Part shown: positions 1 through 8,796 of the stretch, piece after piece
Position numbering within the stretch: position 1 is the first letter of the stretch
Layout of the letters: the number at the start of each line of letters is the position of its first letter
Assembly: GCF_003067705.1 (NCBI RefSeq)
Contig: NZ_QANL01000001.1
Location: forward strand, 868,001 to 932,000
Origin: Planctomonas deserti
GTDB taxonomy: Bacteria > Actinomycetota > Actinomycetes > Actinomycetales > Microbacteriaceae
Direction of reading: 5' to 3'
DNA: 64,000 bases
Notes under the pieces: generated by a model
Database searches by the model: none
Seen by the model: only the letters and a program-made list of their open reading frames with translations
Told to the model about the DNA's origin: nothing
Program-made: the position numbers and the translations under genes

Positions 1-468
1 GTCGAGAATCGGCTCGACCAGCCGGTCACGGTGCTCGTCAGCGGACGCACGATCAACGCCCGCGCCGAGGTCGAGGGATCGGCCCCCGTCACGGTGCCGC
101 CGAACGCGTCCCAGCGCGCGATGCTTCCCGTACGGTCCGTGTCGAACGGGCCGAGCACCATCCTCGTCTCGCTTACGAGCGTGGACGGGTCCGTCGCCGT
201 GGGCGGCGTGGCCCCGATCGACGTGGAAATCCGTGCGGGCTGGGAGACGATCGCGATCCTCATCGCGGGCATCGGAGTGCTGCTCCTGTTCGGCTTCGGC
301 ATCGTCCGGAGCGTGCGCAAGCGCCGGCGGGAGCGCGAGGAGAGCGAGCGGGAGATCCGGGACGGGCCGAACGGGCAGGACGGGCCGGCCAGGCGGGACG
401 GGCAGGACGACGCGGGGCAGGTCGCCGCCACCGGCGGACCGCACGATCGGGGGTACACGCATGGCTAG
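1..468 (+). CDS. DUF6049 family protein, C-terminal part
   Basis: The reading frame is open from the first base, so the gene begins upstream of the window; only the last 155 codons are seen. The visible part has a beta-rich extracellular stretch, one membrane helix at about residues 82-100 of the fragment (AILIAGIGVLLLFGFG) and then a highly charged cytoplasmic tail rich in Arg, Glu, Asp and Gly. That topology and the position directly before murJ match the DUF6049 secreted/membrane proteins of actinobacteria, which have no proven function. The stop codon overlaps the murJ start by 8 bases, so the two are co-transcribed. Family assignment rests on context and topology. Confidence 0.7.
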   Translation, partial: VENRLDQPVTVLVSGRTINARAEVEGSAPVTVPPNASQRAMLPVRSVSNGPSTILVSLTSVDGSVAVGGVAPIDVEIRAGWETIAILIAGIGVLLLFGFGIVRSVRKRRREREESEREIRDGPNGQDGPARRDGQDDAGQVAATGGPHDRGYTHG

Positions 469-2080
469 TGGCATCGGACGCGCGAGCGCACTCCTCGCAT
501 CGGGAACGCTGGTGTCCCGCGTGCTCGGGTTCCTCAAGGTCATCGTGCTGGCCCAGACGATCGGTGTCGTGGGCAGTGCGAGCGCGGACGCCTTCGGCAT
601 CGGCAACCAGCTGCCCAACAACATCTACGTGATCGTGGCGGGCGGGGTGCTCAACGCCGTGCTCGTGCCGCAGGTCGTGCGGGCCGCCAAGCACGAGGAC
701 GGCGGACGCACCTACATCAACCGGCTCGTCACCATCGCCCTCGTCGTCCTCGCGGGCACGACGCTGCTCGCGACCCTCGGCGCCCCCCTCATCGCGCGTC
801 TCTACGGCGTCGACCTCGGCGACCAGGAGCTCGCGCTCGTGACCGCGTTCGCGTTCTGGTGCCTGCCGCAGATCTTCTTCTACGGCCTCTACGCCGTGCT
901 GGGCGAGGTGCTGAACGCCCGCGGGTCCTTCGGTCCGTTCACCTGGTCGCCCGTGCTCAACAACGTCGTCGCCATCGCCGGCCTGCTCGTCTTCAGCGCC
1001 CTGTTCGGCGCCGACCCCAACGGCGCCCGCACCTTCGACGAGTGGACCCCGGACAAGATCGCGATCCTGGGGGGCAGCGCGACGCTCGGCGTCGCCGCCC
1101 AGGCGCTCATCCTCTTCTACTTCTGGCGCCGGACCGGCCTTTCCTACCGGCCGGACTTCCGCTTCCGGGGCGTAGGCCTCGGCAAGGCCGGCCGCATCGC
1201 CGGCTGGACCTTCGGCATGATCCTCATCACCCAGCTCGCCGGCATCGTGCAGACCAACGTCGCGAACGTCGCCTTCGGCGTCGCCGCGTCGGTGGCCACC
1301 CTGCAGACGGCCTGGCTGATCTTCATGCTGCCGCACTCGGTCGCGACGGTGTCCATCGCCACCGCGTACTTCACCCGCATGAGCACCCACGCGGCGAACG
1401 ACGACCTCGCCGCGGTGCGCACGGACTTCTCCGCCGCCGTGCGCGTGATCTCGCTGATCATCGTGCTCGCCACCGCGGTGATCGCGGTCGCCGCCTACCC
1501 GTTCAGCCGCGTGTTCGAGACGGGGTTCGACGGCGTGCAGGGGCTCGGCAACGTCCTCATCGCCTACATCCTCGGGCTCACGGCGTTCAGCGTGCTGTTC
1601 ATGATCCAGCGGGCGTTCTACACGCTCGAGGACACCCGGACGCCGTTCTTCTTCACGCTGTTCCAGGTGGTGCTCTTCGTGCTCGGCTCGCTCGCCTGCA
1701 CACTCCTGCCGGTGGAGTGGATCGCCGTGGGACTCGCGCTCGTCTCGACGGTCACCGGCATCGCCCAGGCGCTGCTGGCGGCCTGGCTGCTGCGCAAGCG
1801 GCTCCGTCGGCTCGACGGCCGCCGCATCCTGCGCAGCCTCGTGCAGTTCTCTTTTGCGGCCCTTCTCGCCGTCCTGGCCGGGATCGGGGTGCTGTTCGTG
1901 CTCGGCGGGACGCACCAGGGCGGCTACGCCGTGTCCAGCGTGATCGCGGCCCTGCTGTCGATGCTCGTGATCGGGGCCGTGATGAGCGGTGTGTACGCCG
2001 GGATGCTGCGCCTCATGCACTCCGCGGAGCTCCAGACACTGACGGCCCCCATCGCCGCACGCCTGCGCCGCACCCGATAG
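461..2080 (+). CDS. murJ: Lipid II flippase MurJ (MviN family)
   Basis: 539-residue polytopic membrane protein with about 14 hydrophobic helices. It opens with a typical MurJ start (SALLASGTLVSRVLGFLK) followed by the conserved ADAFGIGNQLPN and GGVLNAVLVP segments. MurJ flips the undecaprenyl-linked peptidoglycan precursor lipid II to the outer face of the membrane. The ATG at 461 is chosen because the family N-terminus begins exactly there; the frame stays open upstream but that part is arginine/glycine-rich and overlaps the preceding gene. Unlike mycobacterial MviN, it has no C-terminal pseudokinase domain. It shares the window with the PknB/FhaA system that controls this step in relatives. 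Confidence 0.95.
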   Translation: MASGIGRASALLASGTLVSRVLGFLKVIVLAQTIGVVGSASADAFGIGNQLPNNIYVIVAGGVLNAVLVPQVVRAAKHEDGGRTYINRLVTIALVVLAGTTLLATLGAPLIARLYGVDLGDQELALVTAFAFWCLPQIFFYGLYAVLGEVLNARGSFGPFTWSPVLNNVVAIAGLLVFSALFGADPNGARTFDEWTPDKIAILGGSATLGVAAQALILFYFWRRTGLSYRPDFRFRGVGLGKAGRIAGWTFGMILITQLAGIVQTNVANVAFGVAASVATLQTAWLIFMLPHSVATVSIATAYFTRMSTHAANDDLAAVRTDFSAAVRVISLIIVLATAVIAVAAYPFSRVFETGFDGVQGLGNVLIAYILGLTAFSVLFMIQRAFYTLEDTRTPFFFTLFQVVLFVLGSLACTLLPVEWIAVGLALVSTVTGIAQALLAAWLLRKRLRRLDGRRILRSLVQFSFAALLAVLAGIGVLFVLGGTHQGGYAVSSVIAALLSMLVIGAVMSGVYAGMLRLMHSAELQTLTAPIAARLRRTR

Positions 2081-2217
2081 CGCGGGGCGACCCCTACGGC
2101 GGCACGTCGAGCGGAGCGGCTTCCGCACCGCTCCGAACCCACCGCGCGAACACCGCCGGAGTGGAGGAACGGGCCGGGAGGCGCCTGAAAGCAGCCGTAA
2201 CGCGGCCGGTTCGTGGG

Positions 2218-2244
2218 GGGAATAGCGGATACCGTGGGGGTGTT
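2218..2244 (+). promoter_or_regulatory. SigR/SigH-type thiol-stress promoter of trxB-trxA
   Basis: GGGAAT (2218-2223) and GTT (2242-2244) are separated by exactly 18 bases, matching the published actinobacterial SigR/SigH consensus GGGAAT-N18-GTT. It lies about 60 bases before the trxB start. In Streptomyces and mycobacteria the thioredoxin genes belong to this disulfide-stress regulon, so sequence and biology agree. The activity is inferred. Confidence 0.8.
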
Positions 2245-2307
2245 ATACCCCGCGTCGAACCGGTGCAAGCCGGAATCGACAGCCACAATCTCTGAGGGAG
2301 AATTTCC

Positions 2308-3330
2308 GTGCGTCAGATCGTCATCATCGGTTCGGGGCCCGCCGGTTACACCGCCGCCATCTACGCGGCACGCGCCAACCTGAAGCCGCTGCTCATCGCG
2401 AGCTCGGTCGAGGCGGGCGGTGAGCTGATGAACACCACCGAGGTCGAGAACTACCCCGGCTTCCCGGACGGCATCCAGGGCCCGGAACTCATGGAGCACT
2501 TCCAGGCCCAGGCGGAGCGCTTCGGCACCGAGGTCGTCTACGACGACGTCACGGAGGTCGACCTGACCGGCGAGGTGAAGAAGATCACGCTGGGCTCCGG
2601 CGAGACCCACGAGGCCCTCTCGGTCGTTGCCGCGACCGGTTCCGCCTACCGCAAGCTCGGCCTCGAGTCCGAGGACCGCCTGAGCGGCCACGGCGTCTCC
2701 TGGTGTGCCACGTGCGACGGGTTCTTCTTCCGTCAGAAGACGATCGCGGTCGTCGGCGGCGGTGACTCCGCCATGGAGGAGGCGACCTTCCTCACCCGGT
2801 TCGCCGACAAGGTCTACGTCATCCACCGCAAGGACACGCTGCGCGCCTCGAAGATCATGCAGGATCGTGCTTTCGCCAACGAGAAGATCGAGTTCCTCTG
2901 GAACTCGACAGTCGAGGAGATCCTCGGTGGCGACAAGGTCAACGGTGTCGTCCTCAAGGACACGGTGAGCGGCGAGACCCGCGAGCTCGCGCTCGACGGA
3001 CTCTTCATCGCCATCGGCAACGACCCCCGCGTGCACCTGTTCCACAAGCAGCTCGACCTGACCATCGAGGGCACCATCGCGGTCGACGGCCGGTCGTCGC
3101 GCACGAACCTGCCGGGCGTTTTCGCCGCCGGCGACGTGATCGACCCCACCTACCGCCAGGCGATCACGGCAGCCGCATCCGGCACCGTGGCGGCCCTCGA
3201 CGCCGAGCACTACCTCGCGACCCTTCCCGAGCAGCTGCTCGCGCCTGCCGCGGGTGAGTCGATCGCCGCGGCCTCGCCGGCCGCCGGCAGCACGGTCACC
3301 AGCGACGGCCAGCTCGTCGCGTCGGCCTAG
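2308..3330 (+). CDS. trxB: Thioredoxin-disulfide reductase TrxB
   Basis: Flavoenzyme that uses NADPH to reduce oxidised thioredoxin in the cytoplasm. The N-terminal FAD dinucleotide fold (GSGPAGYTAA, residues 8-17), the redox pair C133-A-T-C136 (WCATCDG) and the NADPH-binding GGGDSAMEEA motif are present, as is the C-terminal FAD motif AAGDV. Start is GTG at 2308, with a GAGGGAG ribosome site at 2294-2300. At 340 residues it is about 30 longer than usual: after YLATLPEQ there is an Ala/Ser-rich tail of unknown role. It lies upstream of trxA in the same orientation and behind a SigR-type promoter. Confidence 0.97.
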   Translation: MRQIVIIGSGPAGYTAAIYAARANLKPLLIASSVEAGGELMNTTEVENYPGFPDGIQGPELMEHFQAQAERFGTEVVYDDVTEVDLTGEVKKITLGSGETHEALSVVAATGSAYRKLGLESEDRLSGHGVSWCATCDGFFFRQKTIAVVGGGDSAMEEATFLTRFADKVYVIHRKDTLRASKIMQDRAFANEKIEFLWNSTVEEILGGDKVNGVVLKDTVSGETRELALDGLFIAIGNDPRVHLFHKQLDLTIEGTIAVDGRSSRTNLPGVFAAGDVIDPTYRQAITAAASGTVAALDAEHYLATLPEQLLAPAAGESIAAASPAAGSTVTSDGQLVASA

Positions 3331-3405
3331 CCGCCACGCGCTTCCAGACCAGCCCGTGCCGATCCGGCGCGCGGCGATTCAAGTAACGACAGTGAGGAGA
3401 CAGAT

Positions 3406-3729
3406 ATGTCGAACGCCAAGAATGTGACCGACGCAAGCTTCCAGACCGACGTGCTCGACTCGAGCACCCCGGTGCTCGTGGACTTCTGGGCGGAGTGGTG
3501 CGGGCCCTGTAAGGCCGTCGCACCCGTGCTCGACCAGATCGCGGCCGAGAACCCCGGCATCCGCCTGGTGAAGCTCGACGTCGACGCCAACCCCGAGACG
3601 GCCATGAAGTACCAGATCACCTCCATCCCCGCGATGAAGGTGTTCCAGGGCGGCGAGGTCGTGAAGACCGTCATCGGCGCGAAGCCGAAGCCGGCCCTCG
3701 AGAAGGAGTTCGCCGACTTCCTCGGCTAA
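3406..3729 (+). CDS. trxA: Thioredoxin TrxA
   Basis: 107-residue classical thioredoxin with the WCGPC active site (C32 and C35) in the context FWAEWCGPCKAVAP and the cis-proline region SIPAMKVF. It reduces protein disulfides with electrons from the TrxB encoded 75 bases upstream. A strong GAGGAG site lies before the ATG. Both genes are probably read from the SigR-type promoter and end at the hairpin just downstream. Confidence 0.97.
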   Translation: MSNAKNVTDASFQTDVLDSSTPVLVDFWAEWCGPCKAVAPVLDQIAAENPGIRLVKLDVDANPETAMKYQITSIPAMKVFQGGEVVKTVIGAKPKPALEKEFADFLG

Positions 3730-3746
3730 GCACGTCCCCATCACGC

Positions 3747-3780
3747 GAAGGCCCGTCCCGGATCGCCGGGGCGGGCCTTC
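3747..3780 (+). terminator. Rho-independent-like hairpin after trxA
   Basis: GAAGGCCCG on the left pairs with CGGGCCTTC on the right around a short GC-rich centre, starting 17 bases after the trxA stop. There is no clear T-run on the plus strand, as is common in actinobacterial terminators. Confidence 0.75.
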
Positions 3781-3938
3781 GTCGTTCGTGTGGCCGGATC
3801 AACGACCGAGGGCGCGCGCATCCGCTGCCGCAGGTGCGGGTGCGCGTGCGTCAAGACCGAGGTTCCGGGCATTCACCGCCGGGTGTGCGGGTGCCCGTGC
3901 GGGCGTGCGTCGCGGTCGGGGCCGCGGTCCGGCGCGGA

Positions 3939-3944
3939 TAGGCT
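3939..3944 (+). promoter_or_regulatory. -10 box (TAGGCT) of a likely leaderless transcript
   Basis: TAGGCT ends 6 bases before the GTG start at 3951, and no Shine-Dalgarno sequence precedes that start. The transcription start would coincide with the first codon. Confidence 0.55.
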
Positions 3945-3950
3945 GGAGCG

Positions 3951-5276
3951 GTGAACACACCGGCTGACGGACGCGGGTTGCCGGGCACGAACCTCGACCC
4001 GTGGTACTCCCAGTATGCGCAGCGGACGGCGGGCCTCAGCGCCTCGGAGGTGCGAGCCCTCTTCGCCGTCGCCTCCCGGCCCGAGGTCGTCTCCCTCGCC
4101 GGCGGAATGCCGGTCGTATCAGCACTTCCGTCCAACCTCATCACCACGGCCATGGAGCGCGTGATGCGCGACAAGGGCCCCGTCGCCCTGCAGTACGGTT
4201 CCGGCCAGGGCATCCCGGCGCTGCGCGAGCAGATCCTCGACGTCATGGCTCTCGAGGGAATCTCCGGCAGCGTCGACGACATCGTGACCACGACGGGATC
4301 GCAGCAGGCCCTCGACCTGGTCACGAAGCTGTTCATCGATCCCGGGGACGTCATCCTGGCCGAGGCGCCCAGCTACGTGGGTGCCATCGGCGTGTTCCGT
4401 TCGTACCAGGCGCACGTCTCGCACGTGGCGATCGACGAGCACGGACTCATCCCGGACGCCCTGCGCGAGACGATCGCGCGCTTGCGGGCCGAGGGGCGCA
4501 CGATCAAGTTCCTCTACACGATCCCGAACTTCCACAACCCGGCCGGCGTCACGTTGAGCGCGTCCCGCCGCTCCGAGATCCTCGACATCGCCCGCAGCAA
4601 CGAGATCCTCGTGCTCGAGGACAACCCCTACGGGCTTCTGTACTTCGACGAGAAGCCGCCGGAGGCGCTGCGCTCGGTCGACGAGGAGGGTGTCATCTAC
4701 CTCGGCTCCTTCTCCAAGACCCTCGCGCCCGGGTTCCGGGTGGGCTGGGCACTCGCGCCGCACGCCATCCGCGAGAAGCTGATCCTCGCCGCAGAGTCCG
4801 CCATCCTCTCCCCCAGCTCCTTCAGCCAGCTCGTCGTCTCGGAGTACCTCGCCACCGCCGACTGGCGGGGCCAGATCGACACCTTCCGCGGGGTGTACCG
4901 CGAGCGACGGGACGCCATGGTGAGCGCCCTCGGCGAGTACCTGCCGCAGCTGCAGTGGACCGTGCCCAACGGCGGCTTCTACGTCTGGCTGACGCTGCCC
5001 AACACGCTCGACTCGAAGCAGATGCTCCCGCGCGCCGTGAAGGAGCTCGTGGCGTACACCCCGGGCACCGCCTTCTTCGCGGACGGGCGCGGGCGCCACG
5101 CGATGCGCCTCTCGTTCTGCTACCCGACCCCCGAGCGCATCCGGGAGGGCATCCGCCGGCTCGCCACGGTGATCAACGGTGAGCTCGACCTGCTGCAGAC
5201 GTTCGCCGGCACCGGCATGCTCGAGAGCGCACGGATCGACCCCCACTACGCCAGCCCGCCGCCCGACCTCGATTAG
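3951..5276 (+). CDS. PLP-dependent aminotransferase (class I/II, 2-aminoadipate/MocR-like)
   Basis: 441-residue fold-type I aminotransferase. The PLP-binding lysine is K256 in YLGSFSKTLAPG, with the usual D224/Y227 (EDNPYG) and N193/N196 region (PNFHNPAG) contacting the cofactor. It resembles the stand-alone catalytic domain found in MocR regulators and LysN-type 2-aminoadipate transaminases; no DNA-binding domain is attached. The amino acid substrate cannot be told from sequence. Its position between trxA and ddl near parB is common in related genomes. The GTG start is chosen because the family N-terminus follows and a -10 box lies 6 bases upstream. Confidence 0.85.
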   Translation: MNTPADGRGLPGTNLDPWYSQYAQRTAGLSASEVRALFAVASRPEVVSLAGGMPVVSALPSNLITTAMERVMRDKGPVALQYGSGQGIPALREQILDVMALEGISGSVDDIVTTTGSQQALDLVTKLFIDPGDVILAEAPSYVGAIGVFRSYQAHVSHVAIDEHGLIPDALRETIARLRAEGRTIKFLYTIPNFHNPAGVTLSASRRSEILDIARSNEILVLEDNPYGLLYFDEKPPEALRSVDEEGVIYLGSFSKTLAPGFRVGWALAPHAIREKLILAAESAILSPSSFSQLVVSEYLATADWRGQIDTFRGVYRERRDAMVSALGEYLPQLQWTVPNGGFYVWLTLPNTLDSKQMLPRAVKELVAYTPGTAFFADGRGRHAMRLSFCYPTPERIREGIRRLATVINGELDLLQTFAGTGMLESARIDPHYASPPPDLD

Positions 5277-5283
5277 GCCCGCC

Positions 5284-6252
5284 ATGACACCCACCCAGGC
5301 TCCCCTCACCGTCGTCGTCCTCGCGGGCGGCATCTCCCACGAGCGTGACGTCTCGCTGCGCAGCGGACGGCGGGTCGCCGACGGGCTCCGCCACCGCGGT
5401 GCCACCGTCGTCCTGCGCGACCCCGACGCCACGCTGCTGCCCTATCTCGACGAGGTGCGGCCCGACGTCGTGTGGCCCGCCCTGCACGGTGCCAGCGGCG
5501 AGGACGGGGCGCTGTTCGCCCTTCTGGAGCACGCCGGCATCCCCTACGTCGGGTCGCCGAGCGACGCGGCTCGGCTCGCCTGGCACAAGCCCACGGCGAA
5601 GACCCTCGTCGCCCGCGAGGGTGTCAGGACGCCAGAGTCGATCACCCTGCCGAAGGACACCTTCCGCGAACTGGGCGCGAGCAGCGTGCTCACGAGCGTG
5701 CTCAGGTCCCTCGATCTTCCGGTCGTCGTGAAGCCGGCACAGGGCGGCTCCGCTCAGGGCGTCTCGTTCGTCGACGACCCGGCGGATCTGCCCTCCGCCA
5801 TGGTGGACGCCTACACATACGGGGACGTCGCCCTCATCGAGCGACGCGTGACCGGCCGTGAAATATCGATCGGCGTGATCGAGACCACCGACGGACCCGC
5901 GGCGCTGCCCGCCACCGAAATCGTGCCCTTATCAGGGGTTTACGACTTCGCGGCGCGATACAACGCGGGTGAGACGCGCTTCTTCACCCCCGCGCGCCTC
6001 GACGCGGACGTCGCATCGGCCGCCGCCGCAGCCGCGATCACCGTCCACGAGACCCTCGGACTCCGCCACATCTCCCGCGTCGACTTCATCGTCGATGACG
6101 AGGGCACCCCCTGGTTCCTCGAGGTCAACGTGCTGCCCGGACTCACCGAGACCTCCCTCGTGCCGCAGGGCATCGAGGCGTCGGAGCACGACCTCGGTGA
6201 GATCTACCGCGCTCTCGCGGAGCTCGCCATTCAGGACGCCCTCGCCCGGTAG
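5284..6252 (+). CDS. ddl: D-alanine--D-alanine ligase (ATP-grasp)
   Basis: 322-residue ATP-grasp enzyme joining two D-alanines for peptidoglycan precursor synthesis. Seen are the N-terminal GGISHERDVSL, the substrate segment HGASGEDGALFALLEHAGIPYVGS-like block, the ATP-binding KPAQGGSAQGVS loop and the metal-binding EVNVLPGLTETS. It starts at ATG 5284, seven bases after the aminotransferase stop; the open frame further upstream overlaps that gene and lacks family similarity. It is somewhat shorter than the typical actinobacterial Ddl (about 360), so a second Ddl or a related dipeptide ligase role is possible. Confidence 0.88.
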   Translation: MTPTQAPLTVVVLAGGISHERDVSLRSGRRVADGLRHRGATVVLRDPDATLLPYLDEVRPDVVWPALHGASGEDGALFALLEHAGIPYVGSPSDAARLAWHKPTAKTLVAREGVRTPESITLPKDTFRELGASSVLTSVLRSLDLPVVVKPAQGGSAQGVSFVDDPADLPSAMVDAYTYGDVALIERRVTGREISIGVIETTDGPAALPATEIVPLSGVYDFAARYNAGETRFFTPARLDADVASAAAAAAITVHETLGLRHISRVDFIVDDEGTPWFLEVNVLPGLTETSLVPQGIEASEHDLGEIYRALAELAIQDALAR

Positions 6253-6268
6253 AGCCAGCACTCCCCCG

Positions 6269-6310
6269 CAGGCGACTCGCTCGCCTGAGGGTCGCGGAAC
6301 CTTTCGCGAC
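6269..6310 (+). terminator. Tandem hairpins after ddl
   Basis: CAGGCGA (6269-6275) pairs with TCGCCTG (6281-6287), and GTCGCG (6291-6296) pairs with CGCGAC (6305-6310). They begin 17 bases after the ddl stop and probably end that transcript. Confidence 0.5.
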
Positions 6311-6739
6311 GGCTACTTGGGCGGCCGCGCTGCCCGGCGCGGTACTCGGTAACGCATCGATAGACACGACGCAGCAGGACGCCGTGAGCGCAGGGCATAC
6401 CGCGGGGCTGTGAACGCGGCGGAGAACCAGCAGGGCACACCGCACCCTGCGCCGCACTCTGGCATGCCCGGCGGTACTGTCGCCGGCGTCAGCTCACCCG
6501 ACCGGTCTCGCCGGAACATGCACCACGGGCGCATGGGGCGCGATGCGTTCACCGGTGGTCCCGGGGACGGGCCCGACGTCGGCCGGTCGCAGTTGAGGAA
6601 GTCGCCGATCGAGGAGGAGGAAGCGATGTATGCGCCATGTGTCAGCTCTCACCTGCGTAAGCCGGCCCTCGGTGACAACGGACCAACTAGAGGTGCGGCG
6701 ATGCATCGAATCGTCCTGAGTTGCCGACCGGATCGAGCG

Positions 6740-6753
6740 GTTTCACGTGAAAC
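6740..6753. promoter_or_regulatory. parS site 1
   Basis: Perfect palindrome GTTTCACGTGAAAC, the core of the universal ParB-binding parS sequence. Confidence 0.95.
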
Positions 6754-7245
6754 GGAAGGTCAGAACCGAGTCACGCGCTGACATGGCGTTGGCCGGAGTA
6801 CGCGCCTTCTGTAGATGACCAACGGGACCAATATGCACATTCGCCAAGGTGATTGGGCCTCTCATGCGGCGCCTGCCTAAGTGAATCGTTTCAGCGGTCC
6901 TCTCGGACGTCCTTCCCAGGCTCCGCGCGACGTCGACGGAGTATGAAAGCCGGCACGCGGGCGGCTGTCGCACCGCGTGTCAACGCACCGAATTCACCGA
7001 GATCCCTGACAAACTCGTTCTACCGCCAGAACAGACAAGCGCTCACGTTGGGCTCTCGTCGAACCGGCATCAACCGGGCCCGCTGATCAGGTGCCAGCCG
7101 CAACGCTCCGGTGCTGCGAAGACCCCGGTCGGTCGAAACAAGTCCCCCAACGGCGCCTCCACAACTCCTTCCTCACCCGGGCCGTTCGTGAACCAACCGC
7201 AAGCCGCACTTTCAGTCCTGACCGATCCTGCTGTAGCGGCTCCCC

Positions 7246-7259
7246 GTTCCACGTGAAAC
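7246..7259. promoter_or_regulatory. parS site 2 (one mismatch)
   Basis: GTTCCACGTGAAAC: one change in the left arm from the parS core. Confidence 0.85.
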
Positions 7260-7550
7260 CTCGGATGTAAGGCGCGTGGCCACCGGCAATTTGCCGGCTA
7301 CAGCTCTGGGTGCTGGCGCGGCAGATCCGGCGACCGCGCCGTTCCCGGGAGATCAGTAGGGTGCCACGACCTTCGCGGTTGCCACGGCCAGGCGGTCCCT
7401 GTAAGTACTTTCGTCGCGCCAGCCCGCGCGACACCATCGTGCTCGAGGCTCCGATCGAGCTCAACAGTCACAATCTCTGTGCCCGCACGCCACCGATGCC
7501 ATGCTGTCGGTGCACAGGCCCCGATGCGCCAACTACCCATGGGCCGGAAT

Positions 7551-7564
7551 GTTTCACGTGAAAC
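7551..7564. promoter_or_regulatory. parS site 3
   Basis: Perfect GTTTCACGTGAAAC, preceded by T as in the 16-bp consensus. Confidence 0.95.
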
Positions 7565-7854
7565 GCTGTATTTCCCTCGCCGCTCCAGCGCCGATGCGAC
7601 CAGCTTCGTTCCTCAGCTCGGGCACGTGCCCCTCACCCCGCGGATGAAGCGACGCGGGTGACAGGACGATGGGTGCCCAGCACACGGGCAATCCAGCCAG
7701 AATGACTCCGCCATTCCCGCAAGCAGTCCCGATACCAACGAGATCCACGGGCGCACCGCTCCGCTGCCGCCGCCGGTGTAGCGTCCGCTCAGATTCTGCG
7801 AAGGCTGCCACGCGACCAACTGGCTCGAACCTAGTCAAGCCGAGCCACGTCGCC

Positions 7855-7868
7855 GTTTCACGTGAAAC
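7855..7868. promoter_or_regulatory. parS site 4
   Basis: Perfect GTTTCACGTGAAAC, followed by A as in the 16-bp consensus. Confidence 0.95.
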
Positions 7869-8029
7869 ATGTCGAACAACTCGCGCGGTGCCGTGATTCG
7901 TTGAGCCCAGCTGACACTCGGCCTCGGCACGCTAACGCACCGCTGTCTCGACATACCGCCGTGTCCGTTCTATTCGCTGCCGCGTTCGAACAGGGCGCGG
8001 TCGTCGCGATTGCGCTCACCGATCAGCGT

Positions 8030-8043
8030 GTTTCACGTGAAAC
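8030..8043. promoter_or_regulatory. parS site 5
   Basis: Perfect GTTTCACGTGAAAC, preceded by T. Confidence 0.95.
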
Positions 8044-8722
8044 GTGGTCGGCCTGAGCGACGAAGAGACGGGAGGAGCCCGATTGGAGGTTGCTAACGCT
8101 CACCGTCGCGAGAAGCGGTGGCGGTGCACTCGCTGGCGGCGGGCGTATTTGATCTTGGGGGTCGTCCCGACGCGCGACGGAACCCGCGAACACACGAGCG
8201 CCGGCTCCGGAGACTGACCCGGGCGTCCGGAACGAGCAGCGTCATCGCGCAATAGCGCTGGATGCAGCAGTGGGAACGTCACTGCATCCCAACCCGCGAG
8301 CACCATCGACGGATTGCTCACAGCACCGCGTGGGGGTACGACGCTGTCGAACTGGCGCTTGGCTGACCCGATGGCGTCCCGGCTCTAGCAGCAGCGAAGC
8401 GGCGTCGTCCGGCTGGCTAGCGTCACCGCAAGGGCGGGCCGAAGAGCACGCGACCGTGACAACAGCTGTCCAGGTCTGCGACACAGCGTGTTCGTCGATT
8501 GAACGCAGCGTTCCGTCGAGCGCACGGGAGAGAGTTCGCGCCCCAGATGCAGGGGAAGCATATGGCCGCCTCATACACGTTCGCCTTCGACCGTTGCTAC
8601 GACTCAACAGCAGCGAGGCGTCGGCAGATCGCCAGAATGAGCGCGACCAGCCGCGATGCCGAAACGTCGCATTGAAACGGAATCGCATTCTCACCTGCGA
8701 ATTCCCCGCCGCAGTGAATAAT

Positions 8723-8736
8723 GTTTCACGTGGAAC
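8723..8736. promoter_or_regulatory. parS site 6 (one mismatch)
   Basis: GTTTCACGTGGAAC: one change in the right arm. It lies only 60 bases past the parB stop. Confidence 0.85.
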
Positions 8737-8796
8737 GGTATGCGCGGACGCGACCAGGCCGCGCCTACTGCCCGATGACGACCACGCCGGCTGGGG

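Larger units (their letters stand above)
6253..8796. other. Gene-free parS region between ddl and parB
   Basis: About 2.5 kb with no open frame that shows codon structure, a ribosome site or a recognisable domain; the short frames present (up to about 176 codons) have random-looking composition. The text looks less GC-extreme than the flanking genes. It contains six parS sites and two small hairpins after ddl. It is best read as the centromere of the chromosome, the loading area for ParB. Confidence 0.8.

Noticed and set aside
260-2128. 622-codon minus-strand frame opposite murJ
   Set aside because: Low-complexity Glu/Arg/His text, no ribosome site, opposite a clear membrane protein gene.
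6740-8736. Repeated palindromes read as a CRISPR array
   Set aside because: The repeats are 14-bp parS palindromes with uneven spacing of 175-693 bases and no cas genes.
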